Shown here: positions 8,507 through 17,543 of the stretch, one piece after another | Layout of the letters: each line of letters begins with the position of its first letter | Numbering within the stretch: position 1 is the first letter of the stretch | Assembly (NCBI GenBank): GCA_910584065.1 | Contig: CAJTZN010000005.1 | Span: 1-64,000, forward strand | Length of the DNA: 64,000 nt | Source of the DNA: an uncultured Eubacterium sp. | GTDB taxonomy: Bacteria; Bacillota; Clostridia; Lachnospirales; Lachnospiraceae | Reading direction: 5' to 3' | Made by a program: the position numbers and the translations under genes | The notes under the pieces: model-generated | Told to the model about the DNA's origin: nothing | The model's input: only the letters and a program-made list of their open reading frames with translations | Databases searched by the model: none

Positions 8507-9397
8507 TTATTTATTACCATCCAAATAAGCCTTCCCCGCCTCCAGTTTCTTTCCATTCCGCTCGGCCAGTTCGCTCACCGTCAGGATATCATACCCCTGC
8601 TCCTGGAGCCAGGGCACCACCTGCTTGATCGACTCCGCCGTTTCCGGGTGTATGTCGTGCATCAGTATGATATCTCCGTCTTTTACCTCTTTTTTTACCT
8701 TTTTAAATACCTTCTTCGCATTCCTCGTTTTCCAGTCCAGCGTGTCCAGACTCCACAGTATCATCGGCTTATCCAGTCGCTTTCGCATCGTATCACCGAT
8801 GGCGCCATAAGGCGGCCGGAGATACTTGATCTGATACCCGCCTGTCATTTTCTTCACCGTCTTATCTGTCCTGTTCAACTGGTCCTTCACCTTTGACCAG
8901 GGAAGTTTGTTTAACTGCGGGTGATCCCACGAATGGCTCGCGATCTCGCATCCCGCTTCCAGTTCCATCTTGAGTATATCACCATCCACTTTCGCCCGGC
9001 TTCCCAAAACAAAAAATGTCGCATGGGCGCCACAGCTTTTCAGAACGTCTAAGATCTTTCCTGTGTTTTCCCGCGACGGGCCGTCATCAAACGTGAGCGC
9101 TACTGCCTTTTCCCTTGTTGCCGCCGTCGGTGCCGGTGCCGGTGTATCCGCCGGGAGCGCTGCTGCCTGCACGGCTTCCGCCGAAACCGCTGGCTCAGAA
9201 ACGGCCGCTGAGACATTGTCGTTTTTGCCCTGATCTGCCCCGCCCGGCTGGTTTTCCTTTACGATCGAGTAAATCTTAAACCCGGTAATGCCCAGCACGA
9301 TCACGATCACCGCTGCCAACGCGATCTGCAAAAGCATGATCCGCCTCTGTAAATTTCTCCGCCTGGATTTCCTGTGTAAATACTCATACCTGCTCAT
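8507..9397 (-). CDS. membrane-anchored polysaccharide deacetylase (NodB/CE4)
   Basis: Extracytoplasmic metal-dependent deacetylase acting on peptidoglycan or another N-acetylated/O-acetylated glycan. 296 residues: basic N-terminus, one membrane helix (about 20-43), an Ala/Pro-rich linker, then the NodB domain. Motif 1 is ALTFDDGPS, motif 2 SHSWDHPQL, motif 3 RPPYG, later SLDTLDW and LMHD-type motifs, all intact. It follows the two-ATPase export operon by 58 bp on the same strand and has a GGGAGG ribosome site. The substrate cannot be told from sequence. Confidence 0.92.
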   Translation of the reverse strand: MSRYEYLHRKSRRRNLQRRIMLLQIALAAVIVIVLGITGFKIYSIVKENQPGGADQGKNDNVSAAVSEPAVSAEAVQAAALPADTPAPAPTAATREKAVALTFDDGPSRENTGKILDVLKSCGAHATFFVLGSRAKVDGDILKMELEAGCEIASHSWDHPQLNKLPWSKVKDQLNRTDKTVKKMTGGYQIKYLRPPYGAIGDTMRKRLDKPMILWSLDTLDWKTRNAKKVFKKVKKEVKDGDIILMHDIHPETAESIKQVVPWLQEQGYDILTVSELAERNGKKLEAGKAYLDGNK

Positions 9398-9455
9398 ATT
9401 AACCTGACCTCCCTATAATTCACCATCACTTACAGCTGACAGACCAATTGTACCA

Positions 9456-10466
9456 CTAATTTCCCGGTTTTTCAATGACAATTTTCCCATCTACCATTTC
9501 CAATTTTACCTTATTTCCCTCCATTCCCATTTCCTGGAGAAGCTCCGCCGGTATCTGGATGCGCCCGGCGCGGTCGAGAACGACAAATTCTTCCTGTACC
9601 TGTTCCTCCTGCCAGTCAATGCTTATATCTTCCAGCCGTTTCTTATATTCGCTCCTCATCACGCGCTCGCTGCTCGTCTTGCCGTCGCGGATCGATATGA
9701 CGCGGTTTACTTTTGAGGCCAGTTCCTTATCGTGCGTTACGATCACGATCGTGATGCCCAGTTCCTCGTTCAATTTGCGGAACATGTCGAGTATGTCATC
9801 CGCCGTCCGGCGGTCAACGGCTCCCGTCGGCTCGTCTGCCAGAAGAAGCTTCGGATTGTTCGCCAGCGCGATGGCGATCGCCACACGCTGCTGCTCCCCG
9901 CCGGAGAGCTGGCTCAGCTTATTGTCCTTGCGCTTCGCCAATCCGACCAGTTCCAAAAGTTCAATCGCCCTCTTCTGCTTTTCGTGCTCCGACAGCGAAT
10001 CCTTGCGAAAGAGCATCGGCGTCATCACGTTTTCCCACGCCGTCAGGTAGGGCAGGAGGTTCCTCGCGTTGTTCTGCCAGACAAATCCCACCGTGCCCCG
10101 CTTATACTCCACCAGTTCGTCTTCTGTCATCTGGAACAGGTTTTTGCCATCCACGTACAGTTTTCCCGCAGACGGGCGGTCGAGTCCACCGATCATGTTG
10201 AGGAACGTAGACTTGCCGCTTCCGCTGTTTCCGATGATCGCCATCAGCTCACCCCGCTTCACAGTCAGGTCGAGTCCCTGGAGCGCTAGCACCTCGATAT
10301 CTTTTGTCTTATATATTTTTACCAGTCCGTCGCACTCGATCATCACGTCCTGCGGCACGTTCAATTCCTCGACCGAACTGACGCTCCCCGAAGCCTGTCT
10401 GCCCGCGTGGCGGAACTCCCCGATCTTCTGCACGAACTTATTATTCCCCCATACTTTATTCTTCAT
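9456..10466 (-). CDS. ABC exporter ATPase with C-terminal SpoVT/AbrB-like domain
   Basis: MacB/LolD-type ATPase of about 336 residues. Walker A GNSGSGKST, signature LSGGEQQR, Walker B LLADEPTGAVD. The last ~45 residues (FVVLDRAGRIQIPAELLQEMG) match a SpoVT/AbrB swapped-hairpin DNA-binding fold, unusual on an ABC ATPase. The start is uncertain: GTG at 10478 has GGAGG only three bases upstream, so I chose the ATG at 10466. It overlaps the upstream ATPase gene. It presumably pairs with the other ATPase to drive the single FtsX-type permease. The AbrB tail could mediate dimerisation or DNA binding; this is inference. Confidence 0.88.
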   Translation of the reverse strand: MKNKVWGNNKFVQKIGEFRHAGRQASGSVSSVEELNVPQDVMIECDGLVKIYKTKDIEVLALQGLDLTVKRGELMAIIGNSGSGKSTFLNMIGGLDRPSAGKLYVDGKNLFQMTEDELVEYKRGTVGFVWQNNARNLLPYLTAWENVMTPMLFRKDSLSEHEKQKRAIELLELVGLAKRKDNKLSQLSGGEQQRVAIAIALANNPKLLLADEPTGAVDRRTADDILDMFRKLNEELGITIVIVTHDKELASKVNRVISIRDGKTSSERVMRSEYKKRLEDISIDWQEEQVQEEFVVLDRAGRIQIPAELLQEMGMEGNKVKLEMVDGKIVIEKPGN

Positions 10467-11139
10467 CGACAATCTCACCGTCCTCCAAGTGATATATGCA
10501 GTCCGCTATATCCAGCAATCCCATATCATGGGTCGTCATCACGATCGTAACTCCCTCCTTACTGATGAGTTCCTTGAAAATCTTCATCACCTGGAGCCCG
10601 GTCGCCGTATCCAGTTCCGCCGTCGGTTCGTCCGCAAATATGATTTTCGGCTTGTGAGCAATGGCGCGCGCGATCGCCACTCGCTGCTGCTCCCCGCCGG
10701 AAAGTTCCTGCGGCATATGGTGCATACGCTGGCCGAGCCCCACGAGTTTCAAGCATTCCTCAGCCCGCTTCTTCTTGCTCCCCTCATATTTTGCCAGTCG
10801 GAGCAGAAATTCCACATTTTCGTAGGCGGTCATCATTGGAATGAGGGCCACCGACTGAAAGACGAAACCGACATTTGTCTTGCGGAATTCCTCCCGTTTC
10901 ACCTCGCTCAGCTTCTCGAGGTTCTGTCCCTCAAATACAACGCTCCCCGCTTTCGGATAATCGAGCGCGCTCAGTATGTTCATCAGGGTCGTCTTACCCG
11001 AACCAGAGCGCCCCCGCAGGATCGTCAGCTTTCCCGCCGGGATTTGGATATTGATGTCGTGGAGCGCCACAAATTCCCCACCGCCTCCGTTTAACGGAAA
11101 ACTCTGTTTTACTCCTTCGGTAACTAAAATATCTTCCAT
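10456..11139 (-). CDS. MacB/LolD-type ABC exporter ATPase
   Basis: 227-residue ATPase. Walker A GRSGSGKTT, signature LSGGEQQR, Walker B IIFADEPTAELD, H-loop MTTHD. Start ATG at 11139 has AGGAAGG upstream. It sits 14 bp after the FtsX-type permease and overlaps the next ATPase. With two different ATPases and one permease the transporter probably uses an ATPase heterodimer. Confidence 0.92.
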   Translation of the reverse strand: MEDILVTEGVKQSFPLNGGGGEFVALHDINIQIPAGKLTILRGRSGSGKTTLMNILSALDYPKAGSVVFEGQNLEKLSEVKREEFRKTNVGFVFQSVALIPMMTAYENVEFLLRLAKYEGSKKKRAEECLKLVGLGQRMHHMPQELSGGEQQRVAIARAIAHKPKIIFADEPTAELDTATGLQVMKIFKELISKEGVTIVMTTHDMGLLDIADCIYHLEDGEIVDEE

Positions 11140-11153
11140 AGCTATACCCCTTC

Positions 11154-13991
11154 CTAATCCTCACCAAGCTTCAGCGCCTGCGAAATATTGATCTTCGAGA
11201 TCAGCTTTCCGAGGACGACCATACATACGACGATCACGATACCGATAATGCTGAACAGCCGGATCATATCTAACGGCCTGTTCACCACCTCGAGCGGGAT
11301 CGCCTGATCAGTGGACGCATAGAAGATCTGCACGAGCGGCACAAACATCTTCGACGCCAAAAGTCCGATCACCGTTCCGATCACGATCGACACCCCGGAA
11401 CTGAAAATCTGCTCGTTGATGAGCATCTGTATCACTTCGCGCCGCGTCATGCCCATTGCCCGGAACACGCCGAACAAAAGCTCTCTCTGCCGGATCGACA
11501 GGATCCAGTAGATGAGAAATCCCGTACAGCACAGGATCAGTATGACGATAAAACTCATCGTCAGGATACCGTTTGTCCCCTGGAACAGCGCGTCGTTGCG
11601 GACTTCGACGAGCTTCGCCGACACGTCCTCAAACGTCGTATATGTAATATTGTTTTCCTTCGCATAATCATAAATAAACCGGGAAGAACCGTCCGTTTTC
11701 AGCCACACCTGATACGGCCGCAGATTGAAATTCTGCTGCACCTGGGCCAGATTTGCCACGATCAGATAATTGTCCGTCGTGACGAGCGTTTCCTCTTCGT
11801 TCAGCGAGTGCGTCTGCGCCACATATCCCGGGAAATAATCGACAAAGCCAAATACGACACCCTTTGCCTCCACACCCTCGTCGTTCGTATACGTGATCGG
11901 ATCCCCGATCTTCATGCCGTACTGCGTATGGTAATTACTGCTCAAAAGCACGGCGTCCGACCGTCTGGCGATCGCGTTCAGGTAACGGTTGAGATGTACC
12001 GGGAGCAGGTCTGCCTGAAAATCCGAGACCGTCTTGCCGAAACTTTTCGTGTCAATGGCCATCAGCGTCGTCTTCACATTACTGTTTCCATCTTTTTTCG
12101 TATACGATGTCACGATGTCACTGTTTTTGTAAACCTTCGTGGCCGCCGTCACGCCCTCCATGCTCTCATACACTCCGAAATCCGGCTCTGTATAAGTAAG
12201 TTCGAGATCGGGATAATACGTCAGCAGCAGTGAATTATCCTCCCACGGCTGCTGCAGCACGAGATCGGCGCCCGTACTGTAGCGGATGCCCTTCTCCGAA
12301 TTGGAAAGGATCGTCCGCGCCACGGTCGCGTTGAAAATACCGAGTGACACGGTGAACATCAGAAATACCATCATAAATCCCTGTTTCTTACGCGTCCGTA
12401 TGATCTGCAGGAACGAAGCGAAAAATGCCGGTTTCCAGTGTTTCCTTCCAATATAGTAGACGAGCTTGATCATGAGCGGCTGCAGGCGCAGTCCGACGAG
12501 GCTCGCGCTGATGATGAACAGCGACGAGCAGATAAACAGGAACGGATCGATCGAATCGCCCTCAAGCATGCTCTTCATCAGCTCTTCCCTTCTCGCCGTA
12601 AAAGAATAGAGACCGTAGAGGGAAACGATGAGCATGATCACATCCAGGTATACCCGGCTGAAAATACTTTTCGCGCTGCGGTTTTTCTTATGCTTGACAT
12701 TGACGATCGAGACGTTCGCATCCCGGATCACCGGCAGCACCATGAACGCAACGGAAATGAGAATGGCCCCCAGCGTGTAAACGAGTACGCCGCTGCCCAT
12801 TCTGACGTGCAGTGCCTTTCTCTGGATAAACTCGAGGAACCCGTTGGTCGAACCGAGCGCTTTCGTCATAAAATAGCCGAGCGGAACGCCGACGATACAA
12901 CTTGACACCGACAGGATCAACGACTGGAGGAAATAGATCAAAAGGATCTGCAGCTTACTGCTCCCCCGGCTCTTTAACAGCGCAATCTCATTCTGTTCGA
13001 GGTCAAGCATCTGCCTGGAGATCATAAAGATAAAGGCGAGCAGTAATGAGAGCACCGGGATCTGTAAGATAAGGAGCGTCATCGTCACCTTCTTTGCCGC
13101 TGTCTGGTATTCACGGTATACCGCGAGGTACTGTGGCTCATCCACCGCAGAAAAACGGCCGGTATTCGAAGTTTCACGCAGTTTTTCCGTGCGGTCCACA
13201 ATGCCGTCCACCTGTGACGGGCGCACGTTTTCATAATCAAAGACGAGACTGATGTCCGTCGATACATTAAACCGCTGGTTTTCCAGATCAATAAACGTGC
13301 TCTGGAACAACTCCGGGTTCATAAACACCTCAACATAATATTCATTCGGACTTTTCACCCAGAACGGATCCTCGTAATCTTTGGCGTCAAATACGCCCAC
13401 GACCTTGACCTTCATATTGGAGCCGTCGCCGTTTTTCAGTTTAGCAAACTCGATCTCATCGCCAAGTACGACGTCGAGCTTCGACATCGCGCGCTGGCTC
13501 AGAATGACGGGAATCATCCCGTTTTCGAGTTTTTCGCTGCCGTAAGCTTCGCCCGCCAGTATGTTTACATGATCGGCGAGTTCCGTCATCGCCGCGATAC
13601 GCATTGATTTCGTGGCCGATTTATTGCCGCGGGACTGCACGAAATTACCCCTGACTTTGGAGATTCCCGACGTATTGATGAGAAAATCCTGTTTGACTCC
13701 CAGTTCATCCGCCGATTGGGCGGCGATGTCCAGCATGCGCTTATACTCCGCTTCCTGTCCCTTTCCTTCATTCATGGATGCACGGAACGTCAGGATTCCC
13801 GGGGAAGTGTTCGTTTCCTCGATAAATTTGGAATATTTTGATTTTAATGTCTTTTCCAATGCCGCGTCCTGGTACATCGGGTTAGAACTGGCGATCGCCG
13901 CAAGAAGGATATTTCCGATCAGCAGACATACGACCATCCATTTTTTATGTACCAGTTTCTGTTTGATAAAACGTATCATTTGTCTGAACAC
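11154..13991 (-). CDS. FtsX-like ABC transporter permease (945 aa)
   Basis: Large MacB/FtsX-type membrane protein, 945 residues. An N-terminal helix (about 18-36) is followed by a large extracellular region (about 40-300), a three-to-four helix block (about 305-470, starting MTLLILQIPVLSLLLAFIF), a second set from about residue 540, another extracellular region (about 570-800), and a final FtsX block (about 810-930, SFIVILILCCTGFLIYWILS). It starts with GTG at 13991 behind GGGAGG. It is the only permease of the operon. The substrate is unknown; such systems export peptides, antibiotics or lipids, or act as mechanotransducers. Confidence 0.9.
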   Translation of the reverse strand: MFRQMIRFIKQKLVHKKWMVVCLLIGNILLAAIASSNPMYQDAALEKTLKSKYSKFIEETNTSPGILTFRASMNEGKGQEAEYKRMLDIAAQSADELGVKQDFLINTSGISKVRGNFVQSRGNKSATKSMRIAAMTELADHVNILAGEAYGSEKLENGMIPVILSQRAMSKLDVVLGDEIEFAKLKNGDGSNMKVKVVGVFDAKDYEDPFWVKSPNEYYVEVFMNPELFQSTFIDLENQRFNVSTDISLVFDYENVRPSQVDGIVDRTEKLRETSNTGRFSAVDEPQYLAVYREYQTAAKKVTMTLLILQIPVLSLLLAFIFMISRQMLDLEQNEIALLKSRGSSKLQILLIYFLQSLILSVSSCIVGVPLGYFMTKALGSTNGFLEFIQRKALHVRMGSGVLVYTLGAILISVAFMVLPVIRDANVSIVNVKHKKNRSAKSIFSRVYLDVIMLIVSLYGLYSFTARREELMKSMLEGDSIDPFLFICSSLFIISASLVGLRLQPLMIKLVYYIGRKHWKPAFFASFLQIIRTRKKQGFMMVFLMFTVSLGIFNATVARTILSNSEKGIRYSTGADLVLQQPWEDNSLLLTYYPDLELTYTEPDFGVYESMEGVTAATKVYKNSDIVTSYTKKDGNSNVKTTLMAIDTKSFGKTVSDFQADLLPVHLNRYLNAIARRSDAVLLSSNYHTQYGMKIGDPITYTNDEGVEAKGVVFGFVDYFPGYVAQTHSLNEEETLVTTDNYLIVANLAQVQQNFNLRPYQVWLKTDGSSRFIYDYAKENNITYTTFEDVSAKLVEVRNDALFQGTNGILTMSFIVILILCCTGFLIYWILSIRQRELLFGVFRAMGMTRREVIQMLINEQIFSSGVSIVIGTVIGLLASKMFVPLVQIFYASTDQAIPLEVVNRPLDMIRLFSIIGIVIVVCMVVLGKLISKINISQALKLGED

Positions 13992-14001
13992 ACCTCCCTC
14001 T

Positions 14002-15213
14002 TTATTCTAAGATCGCCAGCGTCTGTCCCTCAAAGACACCCTGCTCGATCAGGACTTCTTTTTCATTCCGGTAATTCGAAACGATAAATCGTTTGTGCAG
14101 CTTGCCGTTTTCCACAACGTAGACAAACGAGCGGTTCCTGATATCTACCGTTTCCTGCTGAACGGCCTCCACATCAGCAACGAGCGCATCTTTCACTATA
14201 AACGACACCGCATACACATAAATATTTGTGTTATCAAAATCATACTTTTTCTTGTCTTTTTTGCTGACATCAATGTAGACAACACTGTCGCCTTCTTCGT
14301 TTTCGGTCTGCTGGCCGGTCAGATTCCCGGACGTGATCACTTTTCCCTTGATCTCGTGATCATACTGCTTTGCGCTCTTTCCGAGCCGGACGGACACATC
14401 CATATTGTAGCGGAGATTTTCCGTATCCGAGCCGCCGACCATGAGAAGCCACTTTCCATTATTGCCGCGCATCTTGATGATCTCCGTGGACGCGTCGATC
14501 TCCTCCCCCACGGATGCTTTCCCGTCAGTCTCCAGTATGACGCCGTCTTTCTTCGCTTTCAGCAGTGTCTTTTTCTGCTTTCTCAGAAGTTCGGCATAAT
14601 CTTTTTCCTGATCGATGATCTCTTTTTCGCCTTTTTTATAAGCCGAGATCTGCTTTTGCATTTTCTTGATCTCCAGGCTCTTTACTTTCTTTTCCGTCTT
14701 TGACGTCAGGCTGCCAAGCGCTTTCTGCGCCTGCGATAGCTGCTGGTTCAGGCCGCTCAGGCCGACCTCGTAATCAGCGCGCGCCTGATCGATCAAAAGC
14801 TTCTGTTTTTCCAGCTTCGTCTTCGACGTCTCCACATGATATACTGCCAGCACATCGCCCTTTTTTACTTCCTGGTATTTTTTTACCTTAACTGCGTCGA
14901 GCACTGCGTCCTCATCATCGATCATCAATGTTTCGGTGTCCGTATATTCGAGTTCCGCCGTACAACTGACCTCTTCTTTGTACGTCGTTTTCCGCACGAC
15001 GGTCGTATCAAACTCCAAATCATCCGCACCGATGGCGCTCCCGGAAACGGCCGAAGAAGATACCGCCCCGGCCTCCTCCCCGGTCCCTTCATATAAAAGC
15101 AGTTCCGACTGCCCGGACTGCCCGCCGCCGCAGGCACTCAGAAGTAAAGCCGGTATGAGCAGCAGGGACACACCTGCCAGCCGCCGCATCTTAGTCTTCC
15201 ACATATACCACAT
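14002..15213 (-). CDS. efflux adaptor (HlyD/MacA-like) lipoprotein 1
   Basis: 403-residue membrane-fusion-type adaptor. Lipobox at LLLSAC near residue 27. It shows a split lipoyl-like domain (…VKKYQEVKKGDVLAVYHVE…KDGVILETDGKASVGEEI…), a Lys/Glu/Gln-rich coiled-coil hairpin between (about 125-215), and a beta-barrel region after. ATG at 15213 overlaps the previous adaptor by 23 bp; ATG at 15204 is an alternative. Two further adaptors precede it in the operon, so the FtsX permease may work with a mixed adaptor assembly. Confidence 0.85.
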   Translation of the reverse strand: MWYMWKTKMRRLAGVSLLLIPALLLSACGGGQSGQSELLLYEGTGEEAGAVSSSAVSGSAIGADDLEFDTTVVRKTTYKEEVSCTAELEYTDTETLMIDDEDAVLDAVKVKKYQEVKKGDVLAVYHVETSKTKLEKQKLLIDQARADYEVGLSGLNQQLSQAQKALGSLTSKTEKKVKSLEIKKMQKQISAYKKGEKEIIDQEKDYAELLRKQKKTLLKAKKDGVILETDGKASVGEEIDASTEIIKMRGNNGKWLLMVGGSDTENLRYNMDVSVRLGKSAKQYDHEIKGKVITSGNLTGQQTENEEGDSVVYIDVSKKDKKKYDFDNTNIYVYAVSFIVKDALVADVEAVQQETVDIRNRSFVYVVENGKLHKRFIVSNYRNEKEVLIEQGVFEGQTLAILE

Positions 15214-16321
15214 CTCCCTCCTTTACTCCATTTGTGATCTGCACATAAGCATCGGTTTCCGTTCCAGTCGTCACTGCCGTTTTGATCTTCGCGTCCCCTT
15301 CCACGATATACACATATTTTTCCTCTCCGCTGCCGAACACGGCATTGTATGGCACAACGAGCGCCCCCTCCACCGCGTCGGTGTAAAGATCGATCGTCGC
15401 CGAGCCGCCGACCTCCACAGACACATTTTTGTCAACAAAATCAAACCACGTATTGCTCGGGTAAAAACCGCGCTCTACGTCCTCCCGGTCAAGCTCCTGT
15501 TCTTCGACTTCGACCTTATATTCTTTCCCCTCGACGAGCGCCACATAACGGCTGGCCTTCGCCAGTTTAGTTCCAGAAACATAAGCTGTCTTGATCCTCG
15601 GCGCCTGCATGTTCGCCACCTGCACTGCCGTGTTCCCTCCCTGTACCATATAGCCGCTGCCCCCCGACGTGGCCACGACCTCGCCCTGGATCGGGGAATA
15701 TAATCTGCTGTTTTTCGTTGATGACTTCGCCTCCGCCAGTTCCGCTTCTTTCTGCCGGAGTTCCAGCTGCTGCAGCTCTTTCTGCTGTTTCAGCCGTTCT
15801 TCACCTATTTTAATATCTTCCTCCGCTTCCGCGATCTGCTGTTTTAACCCTTTTTTCATACGGGAATCTTTGGCCCCGCGAAGCTGCTTTTGCAGTGCTT
15901 TCTTATTTTCCTTCAACACATCAAGGTCATACCGGCTCTGTTTGTTGACATCATCATTGGCCGCCTTCTGATTTTTAATCTCTTCCTGCAGCGACTTTGC
16001 CTTGCCCGATGTTCCGGAAAGCGTGGCTAAAAGCTGCCCTTTTTTCACATGGTCCCCGACCGATACTTTCAGATCCTCAATCGTTCCCGAGGACAGAAAC
16101 GCAATTTCCTCGATGCTTGGCACGATCTGTGCCGGATAGGAGACGATGCCTTTCAGATCCATACGGATCACCTCTGCCGTATCCATGTCTACCCCGACGG
16201 CTTCGATCAGTTCCGGCACCTCTTGTACGGCCGCCTGTTTTGCACAACCGGTCAGTGTCGCCGCGCCGGCTACCGGCAGCGCCGCCAGTATCGTGCATAC
16301 CCCCAAAAACGTCTTTCGCAT
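15191..16321 (-). CDS. efflux adaptor (HlyD/MacA-like) lipoprotein 2
   Basis: 376-residue adaptor. The start at 16321 has GGAGGA seven bases upstream, better than the ATG 15 bp further out. Lipobox LTGC near residue 26. Lipoyl half SVGDHVKKGQLLATLSG, a long coiled coil (roughly 90-190, rich in Lys/Gln/Glu), second half SPIQGEVVATSGGSG, then a barrel domain and a C-terminal stretch ending in VKEGDVVYVED. Organisation is typical for periplasmic-adaptor homologues of Gram-positive ABC efflux systems. Confidence 0.87.
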   Translation of the reverse strand: MRKTFLGVCTILAALPVAGAATLTGCAKQAAVQEVPELIEAVGVDMDTAEVIRMDLKGIVSYPAQIVPSIEEIAFLSSGTIEDLKVSVGDHVKKGQLLATLSGTSGKAKSLQEEIKNQKAANDDVNKQSRYDLDVLKENKKALQKQLRGAKDSRMKKGLKQQIAEAEEDIKIGEERLKQQKELQQLELRQKEAELAEAKSSTKNSRLYSPIQGEVVATSGGSGYMVQGGNTAVQVANMQAPRIKTAYVSGTKLAKASRYVALVEGKEYKVEVEEQELDREDVERGFYPSNTWFDFVDKNVSVEVGGSATIDLYTDAVEGALVVPYNAVFGSGEEKYVYIVEGDAKIKTAVTTGTETDAYVQITNGVKEGDVVYVED

Positions 16322-16354
16322 AACTCGTTCCTCCATAACAAATCCGCGATCACG

Positions 16355-17386
16355 CTAATTCGCGATCACCTGCTCATTTTCCTCCACCCCTCCGGTAATT
16401 TCGGTAAAGTTATTGATCACCTCTCCCACGGTCACTTCCTTCATCGCTTTCAGACCATTTTCGTCCTCGTAGTAGACAACATGTTTGTCCCCCATCGCGT
16501 ATACGATCGCGGACGGGAGATAGAGAACATTTTTCTTTTCCTTCAGCGCCACCTTATACGTGCAGATCACATCGTCCTCCAGATTCAGTTTGCCGGTCGG
16601 GTAAAAATAAACGGCCTCCGAGGAATCCTTTTCTTTGCGGATCGTCGCCTTATATTCCTGCGCGTTGACTTCGATCGTCACGACTTCGCCGTCCCTGCAC
16701 TTCGAAGCGTATTCGCTGTTCGCCTCAAACCGGTTCTTCGTTTTTCCCTCAATCTTCACGACCGGCTTTTCACTTTTTCCAAATGTGCCCTCCGCCTCTT
16801 CATCGACAAACGTCACCACGCCGTCCACGGTCGCCGTCACCTCTTCCTCCTTGATCTCCTCTTTGGCGATCTTCTCATCCATTTTCAGAAGCTTCAGGCT
16901 GGATTCATACGATTTGATCTGCTGCTCGTACTGATTTCTGGCACTGTTGATATCCTTCTGGCTTCCGCCCAGCTTTTTCTGCTTGGCCGTCTCCAGCTCC
17001 ATCAGCTTTCTCGCGTGCCTGATCTGCATGTTCAGCTTCTCGATCTCATTCTGCGCTTTCCGCAGCGCGCTCTCGCTTCCCGGAATGTAATACTGCATAA
17101 TGCGGTCGCCGGCATGCACTTTCATTCCTTTTTTGACATATATTTTTTTGATCACACTGACACCGTCCGGTTCGATCTCCTCCCGCACGGTCCCCTTGTA
17201 TTTTCCGGTTATATCCTCGGAACGGACGAGGTCTCCGCGAACGACCGTCGCCTTATTAAACTTCGTTCCCTCATATTGTTTTACGACCGGGGCCGCATCA
17301 AACTCTTCCTCCGTCGGAAGGACTCCGCAGGAAGTAAGGCTGACGCAAGCGATGAGCCCCAGACATGCAAATACCTTTCTTTTCAA
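16355..17386 (-). CDS. efflux adaptor (HlyD/MacA-like) lipoprotein 3
   Basis: 343-residue adaptor and first gene of the export operon. TTG start at 17386 with GGAGGA five bases upstream. Lipobox LTSC near residue 20. Lipoyl half YVKKGMKVHAGDRIMQYY, coiled coil about 115-185, second half VDGVVTFVDEEAEG, then beta-barrel segments. An extended -10 promoter lies about 90 bp upstream. Low similarity to adaptors 1 and 2 by eye suggests old rather than recent duplication. Confidence 0.85.
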   Translation of the reverse strand: MKRKVFACLGLIACVSLTSCGVLPTEEEFDAAPVVKQYEGTKFNKATVVRGDLVRSEDITGKYKGTVREEIEPDGVSVIKKIYVKKGMKVHAGDRIMQYYIPGSESALRKAQNEIEKLNMQIRHARKLMELETAKQKKLGGSQKDINSARNQYEQQIKSYESSLKLLKMDEKIAKEEIKEEEVTATVDGVVTFVDEEAEGTFGKSEKPVVKIEGKTKNRFEANSEYASKCRDGEVVTIEVNAQEYKATIRKEKDSSEAVYFYPTGKLNLEDDVICTYKVALKEKKNVLYLPSAIVYAMGDKHVVYYEDENGLKAMKEVTVGEVINNFTEITGGVEENEQVIAN

Positions 17387-17475
17387 CTTTATCCTCCATA
17401 ACTGCGACTATTTTTTTCCGTGAAGGATGCGCAGCTATCCTCCCTCTGATTCCACCCCATCACCTTAACTCTTTT

Positions 17476-17481
17476 ATTATA
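17476..17481 (-). promoter_or_regulatory. extended -10 promoter of the export operon
   Basis: On the minus strand TGC-TATAAT is present (TATAAT at 17481-17476), an extended -10. No good -35 box is seen at 17 bp. It lies upstream of the first adaptor gene. Confidence 0.5.
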
Positions 17482-17543
17482 GCACATGGTCAAAACAAGC
17501 GCTATTACTTTTTTTAATATTAATGATCACCTGACGCGATCTC

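Noticed and set aside
10466..10478. GTG start at 10478 for the AbrB-tailed ATPase
   Set aside because: Its GGAGG lies only three bases upstream; the ATG at 10466 is more usual, although the longer form cannot be excluded.
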